Source of the DNA: Rhizobium lusitanum
GTDB lineage: Bacteria > Pseudomonadota > Alphaproteobacteria > Rhizobiales > Rhizobiaceae
DNA: 64,000 nucleotides
Assembly: GCF_014189535.1 (NCBI RefSeq)
Contig: NZ_CP050308.1
Location: forward strand, 620,001 to 684,000
Direction of reading: 5' to 3'
Of this stretch, positions 49,289-58,029 are shown piece after piece (the first letter of the stretch is position 1; the number at the start of each line of letters is the position of its first letter). The notes beneath the pieces are model-generated. The model saw nothing but the letters and a program-made list of their open reading frames with translations, was not told where the DNA came from and ran no database searches. Made by a program: the position numbers and the translations under genes.

Positions 49289-49732
49289 GGCCGGTAGTGG
49301 CACAACCAAAATTGAGTCAGTAGCGACCAGGTTGAATTTAAATCCCCAACTCAATCAAGGTGCACGTCAGCAATGCTTTTCGTGTAAATAGCATTTAGCT
49401 ATACGCTTTCTGGCGGCGATCGTGATGCTCTCCTTTCCAACCCCTTGAAATCCCCCTCCAATCCCTCTTCTTTCTTGGCTCCGTCCTAATATTCCCTCTT
49501 GCCTTTTCCCGAAAATCCTGTCACCCATATTGCGCTCGGGCATTTGCATGCCGGTGACTGGACTGATTTGGCAATGCCGACTGCGCGAGGCAGCCTCAGG
49601 GGGTTAACCTCTGCGTAGACGTTCTTTCCCCGTTCGTGAACTTCTCGACTGGCTTTCGCATTTTGCGGGGGCAAAGCCGTCCGGGAGTTTTCCGGACAGA
49701 TATTCAGACTGTAGGGAAAAGGACTATCCCAA
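49289..49732. other. Intergenic region and long cold-shock leader
   Basis: About 440 bp before the cold-shock gene. The last 100 bases have a hairpin with arms GTCCGG (49679-49684) and CCGGAC (49692-49697) close to the AGGGAAAAGGA ribosome-binding site, in line with the structured leaders of cspA-type mRNAs. Short ORFs in the rest look random. No other element is recognised. Confidence 0.5.
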
Positions 49733-49945
49733 ATGGCCACCAAGGGCATCGTAAAATTCTTCAACCAGGACAAGGGCTTCGGCTTCATCACTCCTGATGG
49801 CGGCGCTAAGGACGTATTCGTTCACATCTCCGCTCTCCAGGCTTCCGGCATCCAGTCGCTCCGCGAAGGCCAGCAGGTCACCTTCGACACCGAGCCGGAT
49901 CGCATGGGCAAGGGCCCGAAGGCTGTCAACATCCAGGCTTCCTAA
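49733..49945 (+). CDS. cspA: Cold-shock domain protein
   Basis: A 70-residue single cold-shock domain that binds single-stranded RNA and DNA and melts RNA structure. The RNA-binding motifs are RNP1 KGFGFI (residues 14-19) and RNP2 VFVHI (28-32). The start [20 protein letters not shown] is characteristic. GGGAAAAGGA lies upstream of the ATG and a structured leader precedes it, so expression is probably controlled after transcription. A clear terminator follows. The assignment to the CspA family is certain; which of the several rhizobial paralogs it is cannot be decided. Confidence 0.95.
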   Translation: MATKGIVKFFNQDKGFGFITPDGGAKDVFVHISALQASGIQSLREGQQVTFDTEPDRMGKGPKAVNIQAS

Positions 49946-49975
49946 GTCTTAGTTGATACCAAAGACGAGATTTCG

Positions 49976-50006
49976 AACGGCGTGGTGCAAACCGCGCCGT
50001 TTTTTG
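49976..50006 (+). terminator. Rho-independent terminator of cspA
   Basis: Arms AACGGCG and CGCCGTT, extended by a GGT/ACC pairing with a wobble, close a 4-base loop and are followed by six T. It lies 30 bp after the cspA stop codon. Confidence 0.88.
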
Positions 50007-50039
50007 TTGCGTGGGATGGGGTAACGGCAGGCTCAGGAT

Positions 50040-50286
50040 CCTATCTCGCCCCTGGCGGGCGAGAAAGTAATTTCACTGGTTTAGGAATTGCGAACCCGGA
50101 CGCTCTACATGCTCAAAACTCAGCGCAATTTCTAAGCCAGTGAAATTGCAAGAGCGGGGGTCACGTTCTTGAACAACATAGTCAGGGTTTTCGTGCGTCC
50201 CTGCCTACCCCATCTCTTGCAAAATCTAGCACTTAGCTGAAGCTAAATGCTGATTTTGCTTTCTCGCCCGCAAGGGGCGAGATAGG
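50040..50286. repeat. Mosaic element with nested inverted repeats
   Basis: A 247-bp noncoding element. The 28-base ends (50040-50067 and 50259-50286) are inverted repeats matching at 27 positions; each end is itself a hairpin (CTCGCCC/GGGCGAG). Inside, 50069-50091 and 50125-50147 are inverted repeats matching at 21 of 23, and 50219-50259 is a long near-perfect hairpin with outer arms GCAAAATC and GATTTTGC. No ORF is present. It resembles rhizobial mosaic intergenic elements or a non-autonomous transposable element. Confidence 0.8.
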
Positions 50287-50296
50287 GCATCCCGCA

Positions 50297-51310
50297 TCAA
50301 GCGCTCGCCTGCTCCGCATCCCCACCAAAATCCACCGCCGCAAACGCCGCCGCGATCACCTCAGGCCCTGCCCCCGGCTTGTTGGCGTCGGTTGAGAGGA
50401 TCTGGCGGTAGCGGCGGGAACCCGGCAGACCGGTGAAAAGGCCGACCATGTGGCGGGCGACGTGGTGCACGCGGCCGCCATTGGCGATGTGGCGTGCGGT
50501 ATAGGCCATCATCCGGTCGCGCAGATCATTCCAATCCGGCTCGACGGCTGCTTCGCCAAAGAAACGATGGTCGACATCGGCGAGGATGGCGGCGTTCTGA
50601 TAGGCCGCGCGGCCGAGCATGACGCCGTCGACATGAGCGAGATGCCCTTCCGCCTGATCCAGCGTCTGGATACCGCCGTTGATTCCAATGAAAACATCGG
50701 GCCAGCGCTGCTTCATGCGGTAGACGATATCGTAGTCCAGCGGCGGGATCTCGCGATTCTCCTTCGGCGACAGGCCCTTCAGCCAGGCCTTGCGGGCATG
50801 GATCCAGATGGCGTCGGCACCGGCATCGAGCACCCGCGTGATCAGCTCCGGCAGCGCCTGTTCCGGCTCCTGCTCATCAACGCCGATGCGGCATTTCACT
50901 GTCACCGGCGCCCTGGACACCGCCTTCATCGCCGCGATGCACTCCGCCACCGTCTCCGGCGTCAGCATCAGGCAGGCGCCGAAAGTGCCCGACTGCACGC
51001 GATCCGAAGGACAGCCAACATTGAGATTGATCTCGTCGTAATTGTAAGCCTCGGCGATCTGCAAGGCGGTAGTCAGCTTGACGGGATCGGAGCCGCCCAG
51101 CTGCAACGCGACAGGATGTTCGCTGACATCATGCCCCAGCAGCCGATCGCGCGGCCCATGGATGATCGCATCCGCCACCACCATCTCGGTATAGAGCAGC
51201 GCATTGCGGCTAATCTGCCGGTGCAGATACCTGCAATGCCGGTCAGTCCAGTCGATCATCGGGGCCACCGCGAAAATCTTGCGGCCGTTGTTCAGGGCGT
51301 CAGCGTACAT
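50297..51310 (-). CDS. dusA: tRNA-dihydrouridine(20/20a) synthase
   Basis: A 337-residue FMN-dependent enzyme that reduces uridine 20/20a in the D-loop of tRNA. The TIM barrel begins FAVAPMIDWTDRHCRYLHR, and the catalytic Cys100 lies in NLNVGCPSDRVQSGTFGACLM. VKCRIGVDEQE and IGINGGIQTLDQA (FMN phosphate binding) confirm the DusA subgroup, and VHHVARHMVGLFTGLPGSRRYRQIL is the tRNA-binding C-terminal signature. The stop codon lies 10 bp from the mosaic repeat element. Confidence 0.95.
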   Translation of the reverse strand: MYADALNNGRKIFAVAPMIDWTDRHCRYLHRQISRNALLYTEMVVADAIIHGPRDRLLGHDVSEHPVALQLGGSDPVKLTTALQIAEAYNYDEINLNVGCPSDRVQSGTFGACLMLTPETVAECIAAMKAVSRAPVTVKCRIGVDEQEPEQALPELITRVLDAGADAIWIHARKAWLKGLSPKENREIPPLDYDIVYRMKQRWPDVFIGINGGIQTLDQAEGHLAHVDGVMLGRAAYQNAAILADVDHRFFGEAAVEPDWNDLRDRMMAYTARHIANGGRVHHVARHMVGLFTGLPGSRRYRQILSTDANKPGAGPEVIAAAFAAVDFGGDAEQASA

Positions 51311-51451
51311 GGGAAACCTTTCTGCCCGCGATCTACACCAAAACCTTCTCCAAGGCCAGTTTTCCCGGCGGCAACAATGATGCTAGGTTGACCACCGGAG
51401 TCGGAGGGCAGCACGTCTTCCAGATACAGACAGGATAGTTGAAAAGTAGCC

Positions 51452-52147
51452 ATGACCGAATCGCTTGCCACAGTCATTCCCCTGCCCGCACCCGTGCTGC
51501 TGCCGATCGAGGGTGAGGATGCCTTCTTCCCAGTGCGCCGTGTCTATTGCGTCGGCCGCAACTATGCCGACCATGCGATCGAGATGGGCCATGACCCCAG
51601 CCGCGAGCCGCCCTTCTTCTTCCAGAAGAACCCGGACAACCTGCTGGTGTCGGGCGATTTCCCCTATCCGCCGCTGTCCTCGGATGTGCATCATGAGGTC
51701 GAGTTGGTGATCGCGCTTAGAAGTGGTGGCGCCGACATTCCGGCCGAACGCGCCCTGGACTGCATCTACGGCTATGGCGTCGGCATCGATTTCACCCGCC
51801 GCGACCTTCAGGGCGAGGCCAAGAAGCTTGGCCGCCCGTGGGAAATCGGCAAGGCCTTCGAACATTCCGCGCCAGTCTCGGCGCTGGTGCCGGCAACCCA
51901 GGTCGGCCATCCCGACAAGGGTGGCATCTGGCTGATGCGCAACGGCGAGGCGGCGCAGCGCGGCGACCTCCAGCAGATGATCTGGAAAGTGCCTGAGATC
52001 ATCGCCGAACTGTCAAAACTCTTCACGCTGGCGCCCGGCGACATCATCCTGACCGGCACGCCCGCCGGCGTCGGCCCCGTCGCGCGCGGCGACAGAATTA
52101 CCTGCGCCGTCGATGGCGTCGCAACGCTGGTGCTGAACGTGGTTTGA
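51452..52147 (+). CDS. Fumarylacetoacetate hydrolase-family protein
   Basis: A 231-residue enzyme of the FAH superfamily, single-domain type. Conserved parts are [42 protein letters not shown] (metal-binding Glu residues near 82-84), [14 protein letters not shown] and [12 protein letters not shown]. Members include acylpyruvases, oxaloacetate decarboxylases and isomerases; this one is closest in pattern to the FAHD1/YcgM-like group. The substrate is not certain. It is followed 16 bp later by the carbonic-anhydrase-like gene. Confidence 0.9.
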   Translation: MTESLATVIPLPAPVLLPIEGEDAFFPVRRVYCVGRNYADHAIEMGHDPSREPPFFFQKNPDNLLVSGDFPYPPLSSDVHHEVELVIALRSGGADIPAERALDCIYGYGVGIDFTRRDLQGEAKKLGRPWEIGKAFEHSAPVSALVPATQVGHPDKGGIWLMRNGEAAQRGDLQQMIWKVPEIIAELSKLFTLAPGDIILTGTPAGVGPVARGDRITCAVDGVATLVLNVV

Positions 52148-52163
52148 TCGCAAGGAGGACAGC

Positions 52164-52694
52164 ATGCCGCTCTATGCCCTTTCCGGCCTGGTGCCGAAAA
52201 CGCCCCAACCCGGCCTCTACTGGATCGCGCCGGATGCCACTGTCATCGGCAAGGTCGAGCTTGGCGAGGATGTCGGCATCTGGTTCGGCGCGGTGCTGCG
52301 CGGAGACAATGAGCCAATCGTTGTTGGCAAGGGCACGAACATCCAGGAAGGCGTGATGGTGCATACCGATCCGCGCTTTCCTGTCACCATCGGCGAAGGC
52401 TGCACCATCGGCCATCACGCCATCATCCACGGCTGCACCATCGGCGACAATTCGCTGATCGGCATGGGCGCAACCGTGCTGAATGGCGCAAAGATCGGCA
52501 ACAACTGCCTGGTCGGCGCCAATGCGCTGGTGACCGAAGGCAAGGAGTTTCCAGATGGCTCGCTGATCGTCGGCGCGCCAGCCAAGGCGATCCGCGTGCT
52601 GGACGAAGCCGCCATCGAGGGCCTGCGCCGCTCGGCTCGCAATTATGTCGCCAACTGGCAGCGTTTTGCGCGGGACTTGAAACGCCTAGATTAG
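52164..52694 (+). CDS. Gamma-class carbonic anhydrase-like protein
   Basis: A 176-residue left-handed beta-helix protein made of hexapeptide repeats (such as [19 protein letters not shown] and [18 protein letters not shown]). The zinc ligands of the family are His67 in VMVHTDP, and His84 and His89 in [11 protein letters not shown]. It would form a trimer. Several proteins of this group (YrdA, PaaY, CaiE-like) have little or no carbonic anhydrase activity, and one related YrdA is thioesterase-like, so the function is not settled. AAGGAGG lies upstream of the ATG. It overlaps the end of zur by four bases. Confidence 0.9.
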   Translation: MPLYALSGLVPKTPQPGLYWIAPDATVIGKVELGEDVGIWFGAVLRGDNEPIVVGKGTNIQEGVMVHTDPRFPVTIGEGCTIGHHAIIHGCTIGDNSLIGMGATVLNGAKIGNNCLVGANALVTEGKEFPDGSLIVGAPAKAIRVLDEAAIEGLRRSARNYVANWQRFARDLKRLD

Positions 52695-53089
52695 GCCGCG
52701 CAGCTCGCGCAATGGCCGCGGATTTCGATGGTCGACTTCTCCGCCTTGAATTTCTGCGATTTCAGCCAGCCCATCAGCCGATGGTCCACCTCATGGTCGT
52801 GGAATTCGGTCACCTGGCCGCAGCTCTCGCAGATGGCGAAGGCGACCAGGCCGTGGCTATGGCAATTTTCATGCGGATGGGCGCAGGCGACGAAGGAGTT
52901 GATGCTCTCCAGCCGGTGCACCACGCCATATTCCAACAGCTTGTCCAGCGCCCGGTAGACCTGTAGCGGCGCACGGAAGCCACTGTCACGCAGCTTGTCG
53001 AGGATAGTATAGGCGCTGACCGGCCCCTCCGCCTTGGTCAGGACATCGAAAACAAGGGTCTGGTTCTTCGTGAGCATCGGAGTGGTCAT
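52691..53089 (-). CDS. zur: Zinc uptake regulator (Fur family)
   Basis: A 132-residue zinc-sensing repressor. The winged-helix N terminus ([42 protein letters not shown]) precedes the metal-binding dimer domain with His-rich [11 protein letters not shown], the structural Cys pair Cys87-x2-Cys90 and Cys127-x2-Cys130, and HDHEVDHRL. The Cys pattern and the znu genes next to it identify Zur rather than Fur or Mur. It is the last gene of the znuC-znuB-zur transcript, its ATG overlapping the znuB stop, so it is likely autorepressed through the operators at 54798-54833. Confidence 0.94.
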   Translation of the reverse strand: MTTPMLTKNQTLVFDVLTKAEGPVSAYTILDKLRDSGFRAPLQVYRALDKLLEYGVVHRLESINSFVACAHPHENCHSHGLVAFAICESCGQVTEFHDHEVDHRLMGWLKSQKFKAEKSTIEIRGHCASCAA

Positions 53090-53913
53090 GATTCCTGTCC
53101 TCCTTGTTGCGCCGCCGGCGCGCTACCCCTGCGAACAAGGGGCAGCAGACTGAAGATAAATAGGATAAGCGCCGCGACCACGATCGACGGGCCGGACGGC
53201 GTGTCGTAGCGCAGCGACCCGAACAGGCCGCCGACAACGGCGACTGCGCCGACGAGCGAGGCCAACACCGCCATCATCTCCGGCGTCGCGGAAAAACGGC
53301 GCGCGGTGGCGGCCGGAATGATCAGCAGCGCGGTGATCAGCAAAATGCCGACGATCTTCATGGCGATGGCAATGACGACAGCCATCAGCAGCATGAAGAA
53401 CAGCTTCGCCCGTTCAGGCTTCAAGCCCTCGGCCTCGGCCAGCTCCGGATTGACCGTGGAGGCAAGCAGCGGCCGCCAGAGCCAGGCAATCGCCGCCAAG
53501 ACGAAGATGCCGCCGCCCCAGATCATCGCAATATCCGTGCGGCTGACGGCGAGGATGTCGCCGAACAGAAAGGCGATAAGATCGATCCTGACCCAGCTCA
53601 TGAAAGCAACGATGACGAGGCCGATCGCCAGCGTCGCATGCGACAGAATGCCGAGCAAAGCATCCGCCGATAGCGCCTGCCGGCGCTGGAGGAAGAGCAG
53701 CAGGATCGAGACGGTGGCCGCGACCGCAAAGACGGAAAGCGTCAGATTGAGCTGAAACAGCAGCGACAGCGCCACGCCGAGCAGCGCCGAATGCGAGATC
53801 GTATCGCCGAAATAAGCCATGCGCCGCCAGATGATGAAGCAGCCGAGCGGACCGGTGGTCAGCGCCAGCCCGACGCCGGCGACGACGGCGCGCAGGAAGA
53901 AGTCGTCAAACAT
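53086..53913 (-). CDS. znuB: Zinc ABC transporter permease
   Basis: A 275-residue inner-membrane permease of the metal-chelate ABC-3 family with about eight helices. Typical stretches are GPLGCFIIWRRMAYFGDTISHSALLGVAL at the N terminus and MKIVGILLITALLIIPAATARRF. It forms the channel for zinc delivered by ZnuA. The frame is open far upstream, but ATG 53913 has GGGAGAG before it and matches the family start. It overlaps the znuC end by eight bases and zur by four, so the three are translationally coupled. Confidence 0.94.
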   Translation of the reverse strand: MFDDFFLRAVVAGVGLALTTGPLGCFIIWRRMAYFGDTISHSALLGVALSLLFQLNLTLSVFAVAATVSILLLFLQRRQALSADALLGILSHATLAIGLVIVAFMSWVRIDLIAFLFGDILAVSRTDIAMIWGGGIFVLAAIAWLWRPLLASTVNPELAEAEGLKPERAKLFFMLLMAVVIAIAMKIVGILLITALLIIPAATARRFSATPEMMAVLASLVGAVAVVGGLFGSLRYDTPSGPSIVVAALILFIFSLLPLVRRGSAPAAQQGGQES

Positions 53914-54757
53914 GACGCTCTCCCTCGGCGTGATGATGGTCGTGATCGTGGTCATGATGGCCGTCATCAGCATGGCAATGATCGGTGATCGTGCCGTCCG
54001 CATGCTGCACTCGGCCATCCGGCAGATGCGTATGGTCGTGATCATGGCTGTAGATCGCCAGCGACTGTGCCGCCCGCGTGCCGAACAACCGGACATATTC
54101 CGGGCTCTGGCTCACCGCCTGCGGCGTGCCGCGGCAGCAGACATGGCCGTTCAGACAGACAACCGTATCGGTCTCGGCCATGACCACATGCAGATCATGC
54201 GAGATCAGCAGAATACCGCAACCTTCGGAATTGCGGATCGATTTGATCAGATCATAAAGCGCAATCTCGCCGCTGAAATCGACACCCTGAACCGGCTCGT
54301 CCAGCACCAAAAGGTCCGGCTTACGAGCAATAGCACGTGCCAACAGCGCCCGCTGAAATTCACCGCCGGACAGATGTTGTACTTCAGCCTTGGCTAGATG
54401 AGCGATACCCACCGCCTTCAGCGCGCCTCTCAATTCGGACTCGGGTAGTGGCCCGGTCAAGGTCATCAGTCGGTGGACGCTGAGCGGCAGTGTCCAGTCG
54501 ATGGCAAGATTCTGCGGGACATAACCGACCTTGAGGCCTGCAATACGCTCGACGCTGCCTTCATCCGACTTCAACACACCGATCGCCGCTTTGGCGCTGG
54601 TGGATTTGCCGGAACCGTTTGGACCAATCAGCGTGACGATCTCGCCGCGGCTCACCGAAAAATCGACGCCACGCACCAGCCAGCGGCCGCCACGGCGAAC
54701 GCCGACCTCATGGAGCGACACCAGCGGCCGTCTCTGATTGTCCACGGAAGAAAGCAT
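53906..54757 (-). CDS. znuC: Zinc ABC transporter ATP-binding protein
   Basis: A 283-residue ABC ATPase. Walker A is GPNGSGKST, the signature LSGGEFQRALLARAI, Walker B LLVLDEPVQGVD, and the switch His lies in LLISHDLHVVM. The C-terminal tail is rich in His and Asp (HDHDHTHLPDG, HHDHDHDHHH), a usual feature of zinc transport proteins that may buffer the metal. ATG 54757 begins MLSSVDNQRRPL; the frame is open further upstream without family sequence. It is divergent from znuA across a 105-bp gap with two Zur-like dyads. Confidence 0.94.
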   Translation of the reverse strand: MLSSVDNQRRPLVSLHEVGVRRGGRWLVRGVDFSVSRGEIVTLIGPNGSGKSTSAKAAIGVLKSDEGSVERIAGLKVGYVPQNLAIDWTLPLSVHRLMTLTGPLPESELRGALKAVGIAHLAKAEVQHLSGGEFQRALLARAIARKPDLLVLDEPVQGVDFSGEIALYDLIKSIRNSEGCGILLISHDLHVVMAETDTVVCLNGHVCCRGTPQAVSQSPEYVRLFGTRAAQSLAIYSHDHDHTHLPDGRVQHADGTITDHCHADDGHHDHDHDHHHAEGERHV

Positions 54758-54797
54758 GAAATTTCCACTTGCGCTGTTGCGCCTTGCTATCGCACAC

Positions 54798-54810
54798 GTT
54801 ATAGCATAAC
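54798..54810. promoter_or_regulatory. Zur-operator-like dyad 1
   Basis: GTTATAGCATAAC is a 5-3-5 inverted repeat (GTTAT and ATAAC) in the znuC-znuA intergenic gap. The shape and AT-rich GTTATnnnATAAC pattern match Zur sites known in alphaproteobacteria. Binding would repress both the znuCB-zur and znuA promoters when zinc is ample. Confidence 0.6.
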
Positions 54811-54818
54811 GCAATTGA

Positions 54819-54833
54819 TGTAATAACATAACA
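54819..54833. promoter_or_regulatory. Zur-operator-like dyad 2
   Basis: TGTAATAACATAACA is an imperfect dyad nine bases from dyad 1 and shares the TGTAATA half with the perfect site before the GTPase gene at 55859. Two sites in the gap would allow separate control of the divergent promoters. Confidence 0.55.
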
Positions 54834-54862
54834 GACCCATTCAAGGGCGATCGCGCGTAACC

Positions 54863-55798
54863 ATGATAAAGACCATCCTCCCCCTCGCCGCTTCTCTGCT
54901 GTTCTCCGGATTTTTTGCGGCCGCCGCAACGGCCGCCGATGCTCCGGATGTGGTGGTGTCGATCAAGCCTATCCACTCCCTCGTGGCCGCAATCATGGAC
55001 GGGGTCGGTACGCCTGATTTGATCGTCGATGGCGCCGCCTCGCCGCATACCTATGCGCTGAAGCCCTCCAACGCGAAAGCGCTGGAAGCCGCCAAGGTGG
55101 TCTTCTGGGTCGGCCCCGGTATGGAAGCCTTCCTGGAAAAGCCGCTTTCGGCTCTCAGCGCGAATGCCCTTGTGGTCGAACTCGACAAGGCGCCCGGCAT
55201 TACCAAGCTGAAGTTCCGCGAGGGCGGCGCCTTCGAAGCGGATGATGATGGTGACGAACCGGCGGATCATGACCACGATCACGGTGAATTCGACACGCAT
55301 CTCTGGCTCGATCCGCACAATGCGAAGGCGATGACGGCCGAAATCACCACCACTTTGGTCGCGGCCGACCCTGCCAATGCGCTGACCTATGAAGCCAATC
55401 AGAAGGCACTGGACGACAGGCTGGACGCGCTCGACGCGGAAATCGTCTCGACCCTCGCCCCGGTGAAGAGCAAGCCTTTCATCGTCTTCCATGACGCCTA
55501 CCAATATTTCGAGCACCGATACGGCGTACGTGTCGCCGGCTCGATCACGGTCAGCCCGGAGAGCATTCCCGGCGCGCAGCGGATATCGGAGATTCATGGC
55601 AAGGTCGCCGAACTCGGCGCCACCTGCGTCTTCGCCGAGCCGCAATTCGAACCGAAGCTGGTCAACGTCGTCCTGGAGGGTACATCCGCGAAATCCGGCG
55701 TGCTTGACCCGGAAGCGGCAACCCTGCGGCAAGGCCCTGATCTCTATTTCGACATGATGCGCGGCATCGCCAACTCCTTGAAGACCTGCCTCTCCTGA
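54863..55798 (+). CDS. znuA: Zinc ABC transporter substrate-binding protein
   Basis: A 311-residue periplasmic zinc-binding protein. The signal peptide spans about residues 1-25. Expected zinc ligands are His38 (IKPIHSLV), His62 (SPHTYALKPS with SNAKAL), His146 (FDTHLWLDPHN) and His210 (IVFHDAYQYF). The mobile His/Asp-rich loop is ADHDHDHGEFD near 133-143. It captures zinc and gives it to ZnuBC under zinc limitation. It is divergent from znuC with two operators between and is followed by a strong terminator. Confidence 0.95.
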   Translation: MIKTILPLAASLLFSGFFAAAATAADAPDVVVSIKPIHSLVAAIMDGVGTPDLIVDGAASPHTYALKPSNAKALEAAKVVFWVGPGMEAFLEKPLSALSANALVVELDKAPGITKLKFREGGAFEADDDGDEPADHDHDHGEFDTHLWLDPHNAKAMTAEITTTLVAADPANALTYEANQKALDDRLDALDAEIVSTLAPVKSKPFIVFHDAYQYFEHRYGVRVAGSITVSPESIPGAQRISEIHGKVAELGATCVFAEPQFEPKLVNVVLEGTSAKSGVLDPEAATLRQGPDLYFDMMRGIANSLKTCLS

Positions 55799-55816
55799 GA
55801 CAGGCCCTATAGCGCC

Positions 55817-55847
55817 GAAAAAAGCGAGCTATCTGCTCGCTTTTTTC
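55817..55847 (+). terminator. Rho-independent terminator of znuA
   Basis: Twelve-base arms (GAAAAAAGCGAG and CTCGCTTTTTTC) with a 7-base loop, ending in a T run on the plus strand. It separates znuA from the GTPase gene, so the latter needs its own promoter. Confidence 0.85.
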
Positions 55848-55858
55848 AAACCCATATA

Positions 55859-55873
55859 TGTAATAGTATTACA
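55859..55873. promoter_or_regulatory. Zur operator before the COG0523 GTPase gene
   Basis: TGTAATAGTATTACA is symmetrical at every position except the centre and ends 18 bp before the GTPase start codon, where it would overlap the promoter. Half-sites match the dyads between znuC and znuA. It strongly suggests that the GTPase is part of the same zinc regulon. Confidence 0.7.
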
Positions 55874-55890
55874 TTACAAAAGAGGTTGCC

Positions 55891-57096
55891 ATGAACAAGA
55901 AGCTCCCGGTCACCGTCCTCTCCGGCTTTCTCGGTGCCGGCAAGACGACGCTGCTCAATCATATCCTCAACAATCGCCAAGGCCTGCGCGTCGCCGTTAT
56001 CGTCAACGACATGAGCGAGGTGAATATCGATGCCGCTCTGGTGCGCGACGGCGGCGCCAATCTCTCGAGAACCGAGGAACAGCTTGTCGAGATGACCAAT
56101 GGCTGCATCTGCTGCACGCTGCGCGACGACCTGCTGAAGGAAGTGCGCCAGCTCGCCGCCCAGGATCGCTTCGACTACCTGCTGATCGAATCGACCGGGA
56201 TCGCCGAACCCCTACCCGTCGCCACGACCTTCGAGTTCCGTGACGAAGACGGCAATAGCCTTTCCGATGTCGCCAAGCTCGACACCATGGTCACCGTCGT
56301 CGACGCCGCCAACCTGCTGGCCGATTACGGTTCGACCGACTTCCTTGGCGATCGTGGAGAAACCGCCGGCGATGGCGACAACAGGACCATCGTCGATCTC
56401 CTCGTCGAGCAAATCGAATTCGCCGACGTCGTCATCCTCAACAAGGTTGGCGCGGCAAGCCCTGAGCAGCAGGATGCCGCCCGTAAGATCGTCGTTGGCC
56501 TCAATCCGGAGGCACGTCTGATCGAGACCGACTTCGGCAAGGTGGAGCTGGCGGAAGTTCTCGGCACTGGCCGCTTCGATATCGACCGCGCCGAGACGCA
56601 TCCGCTCTGGTACAAGGAATTGCACGGTTTCAAGGACCATGTTCCGGAGACGGAGGAATACGGCATAAGCTCCTTCGTCTACCGCGCGAAGAAGCCGTTC
56701 GATCCCATGAAATTTCAAGAGTTTCTCAATCGCTCATGGCCTGGTGTCGTACGCGCCAAGGGCTTCTTCTGGCTCGCGACCCGCCCGCATTATGTCGGCG
56801 AAATGAGCCAGGCTGGTGCACTGGTGCGCACAGCCAAGATCGGCCTCTGGTGGGCCGCCGTACCGCAGGAGCAATGGCCGAGCGATCCCGCCTTCAAGCG
56901 CGCCATCGGCCCCTATCTCGACCCGACCTGGGGCGATCGCCGCCAGGAACTGGTCTTCATCGGCGCCGATCCCATGGATCAGCAAAAGATCACCGCGGAA
57001 CTGGATGCCTGTCTGATCGAAACAGACGGATTCACGCCCGAGCGCTGGAGGAACCTGCCGGACCCATTTGCAAGCTGGAACAGGCCAGCCGCATGA
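55891..57096 (+). CDS. Zinc-regulated COG0523 GTPase (ZigA-type metallochaperone)
   Basis: A 401-residue GTP-hydrolysing metallochaperone. Walker A is [15 protein letters not shown] (Gly12-Lys18-Thr19), the metal site GCICC lies at residues 71-75, ESTGIAEP follows, and the base motif is NKVG. A C-terminal domain from about 270 carries RPHYVGEM and GLWWAAVP, typical of the CobW C-terminal domain. Zur control places it with ZigA/ZagA-like proteins that hand zinc to client enzymes in scarcity; the client is unknown. GAGGT precedes the ATG. Its stop codon overlaps the start of a small ORF. Confidence 0.92.
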   Translation: MNKKLPVTVLSGFLGAGKTTLLNHILNNRQGLRVAVIVNDMSEVNIDAALVRDGGANLSRTEEQLVEMTNGCICCTLRDDLLKEVRQLAAQDRFDYLLIESTGIAEPLPVATTFEFRDEDGNSLSDVAKLDTMVTVVDAANLLADYGSTDFLGDRGETAGDGDNRTIVDLLVEQIEFADVVILNKVGAASPEQQDAARKIVVGLNPEARLIETDFGKVELAEVLGTGRFDIDRAETHPLWYKELHGFKDHVPETEEYGISSFVYRAKKPFDPMKFQEFLNRSWPGVVRAKGFFWLATRPHYVGEMSQAGALVRTAKIGLWWAAVPQEQWPSDPAFKRAIGPYLDPTWGDRRQELVFIGADPMDQQKITAELDACLIETDGFTPERWRNLPDPFASWNRPAA

Positions 57097-57284
57097 GCAA
57101 ACCGCAAGCCATCAACTTCCGCTGCTTCTGCTTCGAATGCGAAGCGGAAGACGGCGAGAAAGGACCAGTGACAGCAATCCCGAAAGCCGCTTCAACGGCT
57201 TTCGATCATCAAGAGGCAAATGTTGACAAACCGGCGGCCCGCAAATTTGCGGGCACGCTCGAACGTTTGTTGTTCGGAGCCTGA
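57093..57284 (+). CDS. Candidate small cysteine-containing protein coupled to the GTPase
   Basis: A 63-residue ORF whose ATG overlaps the GTPase stop (ATGA). It starts [20 protein letters not shown] with Cys11, Cys13 and Cys16, which could bind zinc, and ends [10 protein letters not shown]. No family is recognised. The coupling suggests a real gene, but the DNA contains a 9-base stem-loop (57181-57204) and an 18-base perfect palindrome (57237-57254), which is unusual for coding sequence, so it may be a spurious ORF over a structured 3' end. Confidence 0.42.
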   Translation: MSKPQAINFRCFCFECEAEDGEKGPVTAIPKAASTAFDHQEANVDKPAARKFAGTLERLLFGA

Positions 57285-57294
57285 AACGGCGTGA

Positions 57295-58029
57295 TCAAGC
57301 CACCAGCATGTTGGCTGGAACGACACTGACTTCATGCACAACCAGCAACGCACCGATCACCTCGCCTCTGGGCTTGGTGGCCCGCAAAGGCGTCATACGG
57401 CAATGCAGGGTCTTGCCGGCATCCGTCGGATGCTGGGCCGGATAAAGGCAATCGACCGTCTCTCCGGCAAGGCATGCATCAAGCTTGCTCCTGAAACTAC
57501 TCTCGAAGCATTCGGAGCCGATAAATTCAGCAAGGTGCCGCCCGACCAACTCGATCGGCCTCGACTTCAGGAATTCCGAATTGGCGGCATTGCTATAGAG
57601 ATAACGATAATCACGCGTGATGACGGCGACGCGATCCGGCAAGCTATCGAGAATGACGTCGTTCAGAACGTTGTCCTCGTCGAAACCCGAGGCCTCGCTC
57701 TCATGCTCGTCTCTCTCCGTGGAGAAAGCCATCAGCACATCCGCCGCAGCATCGCCGGCGCCGCCAAAATAGCTATCGATCAGCAACGACAACGACGCTG
57801 AATTACGCAACACACGCGAACGGTCATCCGATTCTTCGCGAATGAGATTGCTCATGAATTGGAGCTGCATATACATTTCAAGAAGACTGTTAGCTTTGTA
57901 GGCCATAATAGCCGCTATCAGCGGCTCCAATTCGCGATCAAGAGAACCAACCAGTTCATCATCACCCAGCTTGATCGCACGTTGGATCTGGGCGCATTTC
58001 GTGGAGAAGGCATGAAAGAGTGCCAGCAA
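57295..58029 (-). CDS. PAS-domain protein with uncharacterised helical N terminus
   Basis: A 244-residue cytosolic protein. Residues 1-110 are predicted helical with no recognised family (IQRAIKLGDDELVGSLDREL). A PAS domain covers about 120-240 (ILDSLPDRVAVITRDYRYLYSNAA, ELVGRHLAEFIG, HCRMTPLRATKPRGEVIGALLVVHEV). There is no kinase or output domain, so it could be a sensor partner for another protein. The TTG start at 58029 is well supported by AGGAGG six bases upstream and no nearby ATG; a stop codon lies in frame 14 codons upstream. The ligand is unknown. Confidence 0.8.
   Translation of the reverse strand: MLALFHAFSTKCAQIQRAIKLGDDELVGSLDRELEPLIAAIMAYKANSLLEMYMQLQFMSNLIREESDDRSRVLRNSASLSLLIDSYFGGAGDAAADVLMAFSTERDEHESEASGFDEDNVLNDVILDSLPDRVAVITRDYRYLYSNAANSEFLKSRPIELVGRHLAEFIGSECFESSFRSKLDACLAGETVDCLYPAQHPTDAGKTLHCRMTPLRATKPRGEVIGALLVVHEVSVVPANMLVA

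Noticed and set aside
49367..49549. A 60-codon open frame before cspA
   Set aside because: No family features, no ribosome-binding site and it overlaps the likely leader region.
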